A stretch of 64,000 nucleotides of DNA from Scylla paramamosain (lineage: Eukaryota; Arthropoda; Malacostraca; Decapoda; Portunidae), in assembly GCF_035594125.1 (NCBI RefSeq), contig NW_026973740.1, positions 380,680 through 444,679 on the forward strand, read 5' to 3'. The position numbers were made by a program, and so were the translations under genes. Below are positions 40,410 to 52,284 of this stretch, in pieces (position 1 is the stretch's first letter; every line of letters begins with the position of its first letter). The notes beneath the pieces are model-generated. The model did not search any database, was not told where the DNA came from, and saw only the letters and a program-made list of their open reading frames with translations.

Positions 40410-41068
40410 AAGCACGTATTTTATTTATTTATTTTTTTTTATAATTCATATAGTGTATAATTTTATTTCTATAGACCACCATTACCAATTCACGTTTTCT
40501 ATCATCTACATACTCAAGAAAGAGTACTAGAAAATGGGACACTAAAGTAATTTGCCATTCAAGCCGTGTAACTCAAAAAATTTTTTATTTGTGATTTTCT
40601 GAAAACACGTTTTTCCCACTTTCTTGGCCAATATCTCCTGTAATTTCTGCAATACAGAACTAACACTTCACACATGTTTTACATGCATATATATGTATAA
40701 AAGTATGTAGCGATTTTGGACAATAAATAAATCTGCTGCTTCTGAAAAAATCACGAATGAGGATGAAATTTTATACTTTTTTTCCAAGTGGCATTTTCAA
40801 CATATTTCGGAGTGATAGGAGAAATTCCAGAACATAGTTTCATTGCTGAATGTCTTCAGAATACGCTGAAATAGATATCTCATAAAAAAAAAAATCTACG
40901 ATTTTAAATTGAATTTTATATGACCGCATATAAAACAAATAAAATATATACTATCTATGACCCAATACTTATGAAACTTGGTCAGAATATGTAAATGCTC
41001 ATGAGAAACACAATGGTTATAAGACTTTAGCTCTAAGTACAACCTTGGAAAAATTGGAGTCATCTGTG

Positions 41069-42040
41069 TGTTTTTAACTCCTTATATATAAAAACGGCTC
41101 TAACGCATGCAATACAAACTTTATGGAGAAACAGAATAACATTACCAAAAACATGTATTTTCAGTGTTTTTGATCATGTTATCTATAAAAACGCTTAAGT
41201 ACATGCAAAGAACATTATGTTTGGGAAACAAAAGGACATTACGAGAAACGTGTATTATGAATGTTTTTATAAGTTCCTTAAGTACCAAAAACCTAAAACT
41301 CACAAATAACACTCTTTATTTAGAAAATAAAAAATAAAAAAATAAAATAAATAGGATTTTTTTCTTTTTTTTTTTTTTTTTGTTATTCATCTTCATAGAT
41401 ACCGAGATGCCAAAATTCTGTGAAAATTCAGGGCAATTATGTGATGAAAGAATATTATCAAAAAAGTTAATTTCAGCGTTTTTTTTTTTTTTTTCGGACT
41501 GTTATGTACCAAACACTAAAGTGCATGCAAAGCCTCCAATATGAGGAAATTAAACGACCTTACCAGAAATCTGTGTTTTGTGTGTTTTTTAGCATGTTGG
41601 GCACCAAAACGATAAATAATTAGGAACTCACTCTATATGGGAATCCAAAACAAACTTACTGAAAACGTGTCTTCTCAGTGTTTTACGTAGAAAAACGCTA
41701 ACACGGATGCAAACAAACCAATATAAAGAAATAGAAAAACATTACCAAAAAGGTATATTTTGAGTGTTTTTGAGCTTGTTACCTATAAGAAACACGAAAA
41801 TTGATGCAAAGCACTCTATAATGGGAAAGAAAAGGACATTGCATGAAAAGTGTATAATGAGTGTTTTATAGTTCAAAAGAACCACAAGGCAAAAAATGCA
41901 AAAACTAGTGTATATGAAGAAGTTTCGTAGATACCAAAATGCTGAAACTCATGAACAACACTCTTAACTGAGAAACACAACAATCTTATTAAATTGCATG
42001 CGAAACCTGCTTTATGTGGGAAAAAAATGACATTACCAGA
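41069..42040 (-). repeat. HOR satellite, reverse block after insertion
   Basis: Continuation of the interrupted reverse monomer, with a HOR landmark near 41,305. There is a deletion near 41,993 (AAATTGCATGCG, where two monomers are fused). The block ends at a strand switch at about 42,040 (CATTACCAGA then ATTTTGGTATCTAAG). Confidence 0.9.
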
Positions 42041-42909
42041 ATTTTGGTATCTAAGAAATCATACATACACGAGTTTTTGCTTTGTTTGCTTTGTGGTTCT
42101 TTTGAACTATAAAACACTCATTATACACTTTTCTTGCAATGTCCTTTTGTTTCCCAATATAGAGTGCTTTGCATCAATTTTCGCGTTTTTGTAGGTAAAA
42201 AGCTTAAAAACACTCAAAATATACCTTTTTGGTAACGTTTTTCTATTTCTTGATATTGGTTGGTTTGCATCCGTTTTAACGTTTTTCTACGTTAAACACT
42301 GAGAAGACACGTTCTCAGTAACTTTGTTTTGGATTCCCATATAGAGTGAGTTCCTTATTATTTATCGTTTTGGTGCCTAACATTCTTAAAAACACACAAA
42401 ACACAGGTTTCTGGTAAGGTCGTTTAATTTCCTCATATTGGAGGCTTTGCATACACTTTAGGGTTTAGTACATAACAGTCCGAAAAAAAAAGCTGAAATT
42501 AACTTTTTTGATATTATTCTTTTATCACAGAATTGCCCTGAATTTTCCCAGAATTTTGGCATCTCGGTACCTATGAAGATGAATAACAAAAAAAAAATCC
42601 TATTTATTTTATTTTTTATTTTTTATTTTCTAAATAAAGAGTGTTATTTGTGGGTTTTAGCTTTTTGGTACTTAAGGAACTTATAAAAACACTCATAATA
42701 CACGTTTCTCGTAATGTCCTTTTGTTTCCCAAACATAATGTTCTTTGCATGTACTTAAGCGTTTTTATAGATCACATGATCAAAAACACTCAAAATACAT
42801 GTTGTTGGTAATGTTATTCTGTTTCTCCATAAAGTTTTTTTTCCATGCGTTTCAGCGGTTTGGTATATAAGGGGTTAAAAAATACTTAAAGGCAAGTTCT
42901 TCGTAAAAG
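42041..42909 (+). repeat. HOR satellite, terminal forward block
   Basis: Last satellite stretch, forward, with a landmark at 42,635. It stops abruptly inside a monomer (AAGGCAAGTTCTTCGTAAAAGT at 42,888-42,909), and low-copy DNA follows. This is the right edge of the array. Confidence 0.92.
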
Positions 42910-43125
42910 TGATGAAATTATTCCTTTGAAAGTATTGATGGCTGATCTCTTTCTATAGGTGAGGTTTAGTGTTCTCTACTGTACCAAATACTGAACTGTC
43001 TTTTGTACTATTTCTTCATCTGTATCCTACCCAGTAATGGTAATAGACTGAGGAACTCCCCACCTTTGTTCATTTTTACTAAGTATTGTCCTAGTGGTAA
43101 TCAGATGCAGCATTGATTTGCTTAG

Positions 43126-43267
43126 GAGTTGGGTATCTGAGAATGAGTGGTTATTGGCACCAAGTGCAGATCAGTTGTGGGTAACTCCAGTTGTTGGGAG
43201 CATTCCATGGTACACAGATGGTGGGATAGTCTTGCCTTGGACTCTTGCAAATGTGTACTATGTCCCA
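43126..43267 (+). CDS. Candidate internal exon (weak)
   Basis: An open stretch preceded by GATTTGCTTAG and followed by GTGAGT, a good donor hexamer although the exon ends in CCA rather than CAG. In the open frame it reads SWVSENEWLLAP ... LWVTPVVGSIPWY ... GGIVLPWTLANVYYVP, with mixed composition rather than low complexity. The polypyrimidine tract is poor, and no protein family is recognised. It could pair with the exon 560 bp downstream on the same strand, but it may equally be a chance open frame. Confidence 0.25.
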
Positions 43268-43829
43268 GTGAGTTTTGTTTTTATTTGACATGAATCCCAA
43301 GTTTATTTAGGCATTTCAGGGACTTACTGTGGGTGATGGAGATCTCCACAGCACTCTTCTCTTGGTGGGTGGGTAGCTGTAGAAAAATTCATATGAATAG
43401 AGATGTCAGATGTAGGTAAAATAGAGAAATGTTGATTTGATTGTGAACTAAATCCCACAACTTATATTATCTTTAATAAGAAAGGTTTCGTTTAGACCAT
43501 GAAAATTGGATAAATGAAGCTGAGCATTATTTTACTGCAACAAGAAGGCACACAAAGTGAAGGAGATCGCATACTTGACTTTAGTTTGTTGTTCCTTTGA
43601 TGGGGAACTTGTATCATTGTTAAAAGCTTAAATCCTGTAAAATAGCATGGATCCATCTGAATCTTTATTCAGTCAAAAGTTTATATGATGTGTAGACTAT
43701 TCAAGCTTGCCAGCCTGGAGCCTAGAGCCTGCTTGTTGTAGAGTTGTCCTATGTTCTGTAGATTTGCTTGATATTATAAACAATTATGATAAAATTTTTG
43801 TAAACAATTTTGTTCTTTATTTCTGTCAG

Positions 43830-44013
43830 TATCAGATTCAGTATTTTCTCCATCATATGGCAGCATGTATTTTCAACACAGAGTGAGGGCAGTGTCATTC
43901 CTCCTGTCCACTACCCCAACTTCTACTCCCAACACTACCACAGCAATGAGTGGTCTGGTGTGGTGGCTGAGGATTCTTTTGAAGAGGACAACGCTTCTGC
44001 TTCATCTGAGCAG
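43830..44013 (+). CDS. Candidate internal host exon, unknown protein
   Basis: Strong splice context. A T-rich tract ending TTCTTTATTTCTGTCAG (AG at 43,828-43,829) precedes it, and CAG|GTCAGA (GT at 44,014) follows. The frame starting at the second base is open throughout and ends with a hydrophilic, acidic segment (PVHYPNFYSQHYHSNEWSG, then AEDSFEEDNASASSEQ), composition unlike random translation. AGs at 43,835 and 43,841 are alternative acceptors. The third frame is also open (SDSVFSPSYGSMYFQH at its start), so a single-base error or ancient frameshift could join the two. Length is 184 bp from the first acceptor. No family is recognised. Confidence 0.45.
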
Positions 44014-44897
44014 GTCAGAAGGTGGATGGCAGCAGTACTAGTAGCAGACTGGTGTTACCTTGATGCTACTGCTACATTGCATTATTTGCATAGTTTTTTC
44101 AGTTGTCATGGACTTTGTGTAATATATATAAAAGTATATGAAGCTCAAAAAACTTGTTGATAAGGTTTATGTTCAGCATACAAATTGTAGGATGCAAAGA
44201 CAAGGATTGAAATATCATTGCCACAATTCCTGACAAAGCATTTGGTGCCACAGAATATTCAGCAATGTAATGTTTGTTTGGCAAACAAACCAGTTTCCCT
44301 GAATGATAGCTTTATTTCTGCAGGTTAATACAGTCTCTCTATGGGGGAGAGTTTGGAGACAAAGCCAAGCATATATATATATGTGGTTTGTGAGCCAAGC
44401 ATACTGATCATTACACTATCATGTGTAGTTTTAATATGTAATTTAGATCAAGGACAGTGCAGTGATAGAGGAAAAATTATTCACTAGATTTTTTCAGAGA
44501 AGTTTTATGACATAAAGGATTAATTGAACGATCAGTATATATATTGGCTCACTAGCTGCATCTCTTTAACACAGAAAGCTTTCACTAATTATCTTGGCCC
44601 AATTCATTAAGTGCATCGCTGTTGTGGGAGGGAAGATATGCAGTGTTTCCCTGCCATCTGTGGGAGTTACATTCCAGAGCCTCCTGCAAATAGATAAAAT
44701 CTGTGAATATGGGAAACCATCCTTATAAGGATCAGAGCTACCTAAATTTATAGTTTAAACCTTAAACTATGCATCTCACATTTACTAAGCAATTCACTTT
44801 AAGACAATAAAAAACAGTTATTATATGTATAGTACATGATATTTTAATTAAAAAATACAGTGCACTATAAAATAAAAGGGGAATAAGTTGATATGTA

Positions 44898-45164
<267 letters not shown>

Positions 45165-45369
45165 TAATGAAAGACTGAGCTGGTGGTGACACCTGGCAAC
45201 TCTGAAAACTCCCCATTAGTTAGATTAGGTTAGGGAAAACTCCACAAATATGCAAAACCGTGAATATGTGAGGGAACGCTGATATATGCTATCTCTTATT
45301 TGTTGTAGATGTATTCCATTCTATTGGCATAGAACGATAGGAAAATGGCATCAAGGAAGTAGGGATGCC

Positions 45370-46359
<990 letters not shown>

Positions 46360-46684
46360 TTGTCATCATAATGCTCTTCATTGGCACTTGAAGCATGCAT
46401 CACACTTTTGTATGATTGATCGTATAATTTTTCCTGAGTGGGCCAATCACCCACACTATCACATTCACTATCCAAGTCCTTCCTTCAGCCTTGACACACA
46501 CACTGTAATGATGGAACAGTATTTTTCTGTATGTCACAACTAGATAAGTGTAATCAACTAGGTTAACACACACACACACATACAAGTATTTTTGAGGGCT
46601 TCAAGGAAGAGGATCTCAATGTAGCTCATACAAATACATGAATGTGGATAACTAAAGAAGAAAATGTGAAAATACAAGAAGCTT

Positions 46685-47454
46685 AACAGCGATGATAAAG
46701 GCATGGAAGGAAGAAACAGAAGTGGGTGGCGACAATGTAAAAAAGATATCCAGTGATATAATAGAGATGGAAAGGGAAAAAGAAAACAAAGAACTGAGAA
46801 GAGGTGACAAAAATAGTGGACTTAAATAAGAAATACTGTGAAGAGATTAAGAAACTCAAGAAAGAGAATGAAGAATTAAAGAAAACTTTGCAAGAGAGGT
46901 TAGGGTTGGAGGAGTGAGAGTTAGTTACAGAGGAAGTCAAAGGTTGGAAAGAGAGAGAACAGCAAAAGGTGGACATGGAGGACATAACAAGGCAACAGCA
47001 ACAGAAACAACAAGGATATGGAAAAGCAAGTGATTAAAATAATAAAGGAAAAAAGTAATCTTGTGAGAGACACAGTACAGAGAAAGATGTGTATGGTGGT
47101 ATTTGGGGTCAAGGAAAAGAACCTACCCATGAAAACAGCTAGAGAAAAAGAAATGAAAAGAACTAAGGAAATTATAGCAGAAGTGGCAGAGGAAGGAGAG
47201 GGGAGAGTCGAACAAATTAAAGAGGTTTACAGGATCGGAAAGTATGACAAAAATAGAACAAAGCCAATGTAAAACAAGAATCATGTCACAAACAGCAGCA
47301 GAACATATCTTGCAAAGAACAGGAAAATTGGCAAAAGCAAAAGGATTGAAGGAAATATGGATAAAAAGAGACATGAACGAAGAATAGAGAAGTAAACTAA
47401 AAGTAAAAAAATGAATGGAGAACACAGGAGAGTTGTGGACATGAAAGTGAGGAA
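46685..47454 (+). pseudogene. LINE ORF1-like region (coiled coil + RNA-binding-like)
   Basis: The 5' half of a non-LTR retrotransposon. The first part (about 46,690-47,015) translates to charged heptad-like sequence (EMEREKENKELRRG, KKLKKEN-type patterns), suggesting a coiled coil, and is broken by stops. A clean frame at 47,018-47,272 contains MCMVVFGVKE and then RVEQIKEVYRIGKYDKN, the layout of LINE ORF1 RNA-binding proteins. Remnants continue to the endonuclease frame at 47,455. It lies directly upstream of the endonuclease, the usual order. Function is inferred from position and motif style. The inverted copy is at 62,423-63,190. Confidence 0.6.
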
Positions 47455-48665
<1,211 letters not shown>

Positions 48666-48810
48666 CAAAAAATAAAAAGGTGGAGAAACAAGGGGAAAGG
48701 GAGATGAATGAACAGAAGGTAGCCAAAATCAAATTTGTACATTTGTGTGTGTTTGCATTTGTTTCTTATTTGTATTTTCACAGATTGACCCAAATCTAAA
48801 TTACCATTTT

Positions 48811-48925
<115 letters not shown>

Positions 48926-48940
48926 CAAATACCTACTAAC

Positions 48941-49423
48941 CTGGAAAGTGGAGTCCTTGATGATAAATTGGCTGGGATCAGCAGGGTGAACTGTGGCAGA
49001 AGTTTGGTGCATGGCAAATATGGCTTCAGGAGGAGTAAATGGAGAGGCAGGAGGCAGTGATGGTTGTGGGGGAGATGATGAGTGAGCAGAAGGTGAGAAG
49101 AATGAGGAGAAAAAAGGTGATGGTGCAGAGAATGATGAGGAATGGACTAATGGGGAAGGGGAAATGTGAGATAATTTTGAGGACTCAAAGACAGTAATAA
49201 CAGGTGGTGTAGTGCTGAGGTGAGTATGGTCTGAGGCATGGCCAGGAGCTGCTGTATGACCGGATTTCTGAGTTTCCAGTGAAAGTGTCTGGCCAAGAAT
49301 TGGAGATCTGGCAGAGAAGCTGTGGCCAGAGGAAGGAGGCTTGGCTGCTGCACCAGACCCATAGACCACATCTTTGGAGTGACTTTGGCCTTGAGGTGCA
49401 GCCAGGTAGCTGTAGCTCACCAC
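48941..49423 (-). CDS. Candidate host exon, Ser/Pro-rich, phase 0-0
   Basis: On the minus strand, AAGCTTTTCTCTGGCAG (acceptor, AG at 49,424-49,425) is followed by 483 bp (161 codons) with no stop, ending in CCAG|GTTAGT (donor at 48,939-48,940). The exon reads VVSYSYLAAPQGQS at its start and SQFIIKDSTFQ at its end. The centre is rich in Ser, Pro, Ala and His (SSSFSAPSPF, SSPPQPSLPPASPFTPP), as in disordered linkers. GC content is clearly higher than in the flanks, and a multiple of three with matching boundaries fits an alternatively includable exon. There is no methionine at its start, consistent with an internal exon. No domain is recognised and neighbouring exons are not identified in the window. 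It has no counterpart in the right arm. Confidence 0.55.
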
Positions 49424-50204
49424 CTGCCAGAGAAAAGCTTTTTTAACCTCACTGCCTGCCAGGGAAGAGCTTTTTTAATTTCCATTTTAATCTTACATGA
49501 TTAAGGTCATATGATTAATAGTTATACCATCTTCTGTATATCTAGCCTAGAGGTTGAGATGTGATGGAATGATTCCAAATGTGAATGTATACCATATTAA
49601 ATCCTTGTCTCTACTTTCCTCCAAATGAGATCCATGGGCCTTGTAAAAAAAAGTTGGGAGTCCAATCTTTTAAAACTAGTAACTCTAATATTAGAGATTT
49701 GAGAGACAGAATGGAGCATAATTAAAGCTTTGATAAGCATTTATAAATCTGTACATTCTTTCAATTTTTTTTCACCATTTTTGAATGGCATATTGGAGTG
49801 ATTTGAGTCAGAAATAACAATTTTGAACACTTTTGTTTCTATTTGTTGGTAATGTGTAATACCACTGATGAGAGACAAACTTTGTGCTTGGAAGGAAAGA
49901 ACTGACACCCTTGCTCTATAAATTCTGCTTCACTGCATGCCACAAGTTTTATAATTTATATCAGAACTATTTCTAGACTAACCACTTCATAAGCATAATC
50001 ATTTTGTCATCACAGTTTTCACTATACTGCCTTATCACCATTGTGCTACAGTGATCTCAGATGCTTCTGATTTCATAATGAAAGTTAGGGTTCACTTTAA
50101 AACCAGTTGACAACTGATAGTCTAAATTCCAATCCAAGAAATTAATTTTGTATCATCAATGAATGAAAGTGCTTGATTGTTCTACAAGTTTGGTGAGGAT
50201 TGAG
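49424..50204. other. Low-copy DNA, nothing recognised
   Basis: Non-repetitive AT-rich sequence between the candidate exon and the LINE remnant. If the minus-strand exon is real, this is upstream intron. It contains a second acceptor-like tract and a near duplicate of CTGCCAGRGAAAAGCTTTTTTAA around 49,424-49,480. There is no other supported feature. Confidence 0.5.
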
Positions 50205-50430
50205 GTTGCTGGTTAGTTCTGGGGAGTAGATTAGTAAAATTCTGAAGAAGTATTTTTTAACTGTCTTCACCCAGGAAAACATGCAGGAAATGCTGGATAG
50301 TGAGATTTTTAGAGCAGAAGAGAATGAGAAGCTGAAAGATATTACCATAATTAAGGAGATAGTGGAACAGGTGATAGATAGGCTAAGAAAGTTCAAGACA
50401 CCAAGACCAGATGAAATATATCCCAGAGTA
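50205..50430 (+). pseudogene. CR1-like LINE, RT N-terminal part (5' of nested insertion)
   Basis: In plus orientation the segment reads ILKKYFLTVFTQENMQEML and then VIDRLRKFKTPRPDEIYPRV, the region just before the reverse-transcriptase fingers (the common K-x-PGPDEI-x-P motif appears as KTPRPDEIYP). The family continues at 52,400 after a nested 1,969-bp Penelope insertion; the duplicated target lies at 50,418-50,430 and 52,400-52,412. It matches the same region of the LINE inserted in the satellite at about 25.3-25.5 kb. The left edge is approximate. Confidence 0.85.
50418..50430. repeat. 13-bp target-site duplication, left
   Basis: ATATCCCAGAGTA, identical to 52,400-52,412. It brackets the Penelope inverted pair, and in the LINE the word should occur once (encoding YPRV). 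Confidence 0.85.
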
Positions 50431-50481
50431 GTTGGGTTTAGGAAGGGGGATAAAAACCCAGGGAGGAGTTAGGATTCTTTT

Positions 50482-50523
50482 AATCTCTAACGTTTCGGCT
50501 GAATAGCCATCCTCAGAGAGACT
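50482..50523 (-). ncRNA. Compact hammerhead-ribozyme motif, ACGU dimer type
   Basis: On the minus strand: AGTCTCT (stem I), CTGAGGA (core CUGANGA), TGGCT-ATTC-AGCC (stem II, 4 bp plus one extra U), GAAACGTT, then AGAGATT (stem I partner; seven consecutive pairs including one G-U). Stem III is only ACGU, which is self-complementary, so two molecules can pair through it. Expected cleavage is after the U following ACGU. All canonical core bases are present. The additional U between the CUGANGA box and stem II is a deviation. Hammerheads of this minimal kind are described from Penelope-like elements. Activity is inferred. Confidence 0.6.
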
Positions 50524-50633
50524 GATTTACATGAGTGAAAACACACTATTTATAACAACATACAAAATTTTCTCATTTGACATTCGTACAGAGTATTGCC
50601 ATCCCGGCATGTACCTCACCTAATTTTATTTTC

Positions 50634-51395
50634 CTAGTCAGGTGGCATTATCCACCTACATGACAAGCCTTTACTGGGGATTTTCCTTGTACCTGACCTG
50701 AGGGCCAATCTGGCGGAATTACCCGCCCACCTGATAAAACCTTCTCTGTGGTTAATGACTTCCCTAGTTGTTATGAGGGCTGCCTCTATAGCTTTTCTCA
50801 TTCTTTTCTTCAATCCAACTTTAATTTCTTTAGCCTCTTCCCATTTTGGTAGGTGTTTACATTTTTCTATGTGCAATACAAGGGAGTTTGATGTGTTGTG
50901 TTTTAAAACATCTTTCCTATGCTCTGCTATTCTTGTTTTAAGTCCCCTGCCTGTTTCTCCTATGTACTGCTTTGTACAACCTTTGCATGGTATGCTGTAC
51001 ACTACGCTGTTATTATTAACAAGTCCGGTCTCTTTAGTCCTCGTTAGCTCACCAATTTTCTCTCCCGCTAATGTTGCTATTTTTAATCCTGTTCTAGACA
51101 AATATTTATTAATTATGGAAGCCTTGTCCGAATTTGGTACACATATATACCTCTCTCTTTCGCTGGTTGTACAGGGATCTTTATTCTCTTTGTTTTCACT
51201 TGTTATTATCTTTGCCTTATTCTTAAGCCTAACAAGGAGCCCTTCAGGATAACCCAGCTTTTTGAAAGTTGATATGATATATCGTATTTCTTGCTTTAGG
51301 AAGTTGTTGCTGCAAATTCTGAACGCTCTTAAGTAAAAACCAATAATCACACCAGATTTGACTCTCATGCTGTGGGCTGAAAGGTAGTGAATGAA
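50634..51395 (-). CDS. Penelope-like polyprotein C-terminus (GIY-YIG), arm 1
   Basis: An open minus-strand frame with no internal start of its own, entering from the palindrome centre. Residues at the start (RVKSGVIIGFYLRAFRIC, then EIRYIISTFKKLGYP) match the reverse-transcriptase thumb/linker of Penelope-like elements. The GIY-YIG endonuclease follows: VYSIPCKGCTKQYIGETGRG with conserved YIG and the downstream LKTRIAEHRKD (arginine and EH), then the glutamate in KAIEAALI. The C-terminus HREGFIRWAGNSAR...IMPPD is intact to a stop. The reverse-transcriptase palm and upstream part are missing, so it cannot be autonomous. It differs from arm 2 at one residue in the shared 244 (GEKIGEL versus AEKIGEL). 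Confidence 0.85.
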   Translation of the reverse strand, partial: FIHYLSAHSMRVKSGVIIGFYLRAFRICSNNFLKQEIRYIISTFKKLGYPEGLLVRLKNKAKIITSENKENKDPCTTSERERYICVPNSDKASIINKYLSRTGLKIATLAGEKIGELTRTKETGLVNNNSVVYSIPCKGCTKQYIGETGRGLKTRIAEHRKDVLKHNTSNSLVLHIEKCKHLPKWEEAKEIKVGLKKRMRKAIEAALITTREVINHREGFIRWAGNSARLALRSGTRKIPSKGLSCRWIMPPD

Positions 51396-51412
51396 TGTCC
51401 AATAAGGACGAT

Positions 51413-52174
51413 TTCATTCACTACCTTTCAGCCCACAGCATGAGAGTCAAATCTGGTGTGATTATTGGTTTTTACTTAAGAGCGTTCAGAATTTGCAGCA
51501 ACAACTTCCTAAAGCAAGAAATACGATATATCATATCAACTTTCAAAAAGCTGGGTTATCCTGAAGGGCTCCTTGTTAGGCTTAAGAATAAGGCAAAGAT
51601 AATAACAAGTGAAAACAAAGAGAATAAAGATCCCTGTACAACCAGCGAAAGAGAGAGGTATATATGTGTACCAAATTCGGACAAGGCTTCCATAATTAAT
51701 AAATATTTGTCTAGAACAGGATTAAAAATAGCAACATTAGCGGCAGAGAAAATTGGTGAGCTAACGAGGACTAAAGAGACCGGACTTGTTAATAATAACA
51801 GCGTAGTGTACAGCATACCATGCAAAGGTTGTACAAAGCAGTACATAGGAGAAACAGGCAGGGGACTTAAAACAAGAATAGCAGAGCATAGGAAAGATGT
51901 TTTAAAACACAACACATCAAACTCCCTTGTATTGCACATAGAAAAATGTAAACACCTACCAAAATGGGAAGAGGCTAAAGAAATTAAAGTTGGATTGAAG
52001 AAAAGAATGAGAAAAGCTATAGAGGCAGCCCTCATAACAACTAGGGAAGTCATTAACCACAGAGAAGGTTTTATCAGGTGGGCGGGTAATTCCGCCAGAT
52101 TGGCCCTCAGGTCAGGTACAAGGAAAATCCCCAGTAAAGGCTTGTCATGTAGGTGGATAATGCCACCTGACTAG
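51413..52174 (+). CDS. Penelope-like polyprotein C-terminus (GIY-YIG), arm 2
   Basis: Mirror image of arm 1 on the plus strand, ending at TAG 52,172-52,174. It has the same linker, the CPC-like zinc/cysteine pair in SIPCKGC, YIGETGRG, TRIAEH, the catalytic-site glutamate in IEAALI, and an uninterrupted C-terminus. The open frame runs back through the centre to 51,395, but those first residues (MSNKDD) derive from the inversion junction and are not native. A lack of stops over 250 codons and near-identity to arm 1 indicate a young insertion. Confidence 0.85.
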   Translation, partial: FIHYLSAHSMRVKSGVIIGFYLRAFRICSNNFLKQEIRYIISTFKKLGYPEGLLVRLKNKAKIITSENKENKDPCTTSERERYICVPNSDKASIINKYLSRTGLKIATLAAEKIGELTRTKETGLVNNNSVVYSIPCKGCTKQYIGETGRGLKTRIAEHRKDVLKHNTSNSLVLHIEKCKHLPKWEEAKEIKVGLKKRMRKAIEAALITTREVINHREGFIRWAGNSARLALRSGTRKIPSKGLSCRWIMPPD

Positions 52175-52284
52175 GAAAATAAAATTAGGTGAGGTACACG
52201 CCAGGATGGCAATACTCTGTACGAATGTCAAATGAGAAAATTTTGTATGTTGTTATAAATAGTGTGTTTTCACTCATGTAAATC

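Larger units (their letters stand above)
39199..41068. mobile_element. Unclassified 1.87-kb insertion with short inverted termini
   Basis: Non-satellite DNA splitting a reverse monomer: CCTTTAAG on the left and TGTTTTTAACTCC on the right rejoin into an intact monomer, with no evident target-site duplication. The ends are imperfect inverted repeats: CACACAGAT at 39,205-39,213 and its complement ATCTGTGTG at 41,062-41,070, followed after an indel by ACTCCA(G)ATT in both ends. The interior is rich in microsatellites and has a tandemly repeated cassette. No transposase or other protein domain was found. The remaining sequence (about 40,410-41,068) is AT-rich, non-satellite and unrecognised. It could be a non-autonomous DNA transposon or a Helentron-type element; the evidence does not decide. 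Confidence 0.55.
42910..44640. other. Low-copy DNA with candidate exons
   Basis: First non-satellite, apparently low-copy sequence. Base composition is more balanced and no repeat family is recognised. It holds two candidate plus-strand exons (listed separately). The rest, about 43,268-43,829 and 44,014-44,640, shows no coding signal or structured RNA that I can support, and could be intron. Confidence 0.6.

Noticed and set aside
1..42909. Dozens of 60-140-codon open frames on both strands of the satellite (for example 16,958-17,386)
   Set aside because: They are rich in F, L, K, N and I, shift with each monomer, and recur wherever the satellite recurs. No domain, splice signal or codon bias is seen; they are read-through of AT-rich repeats.
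50755..51252. 165-codon frames antisense to the Penelope copies (also 51,556-52,053 and 60,532-61,038)
   Set aside because: They are shadows of the GIY-YIG frame; only the sense frame shows conserved nuclease motifs.
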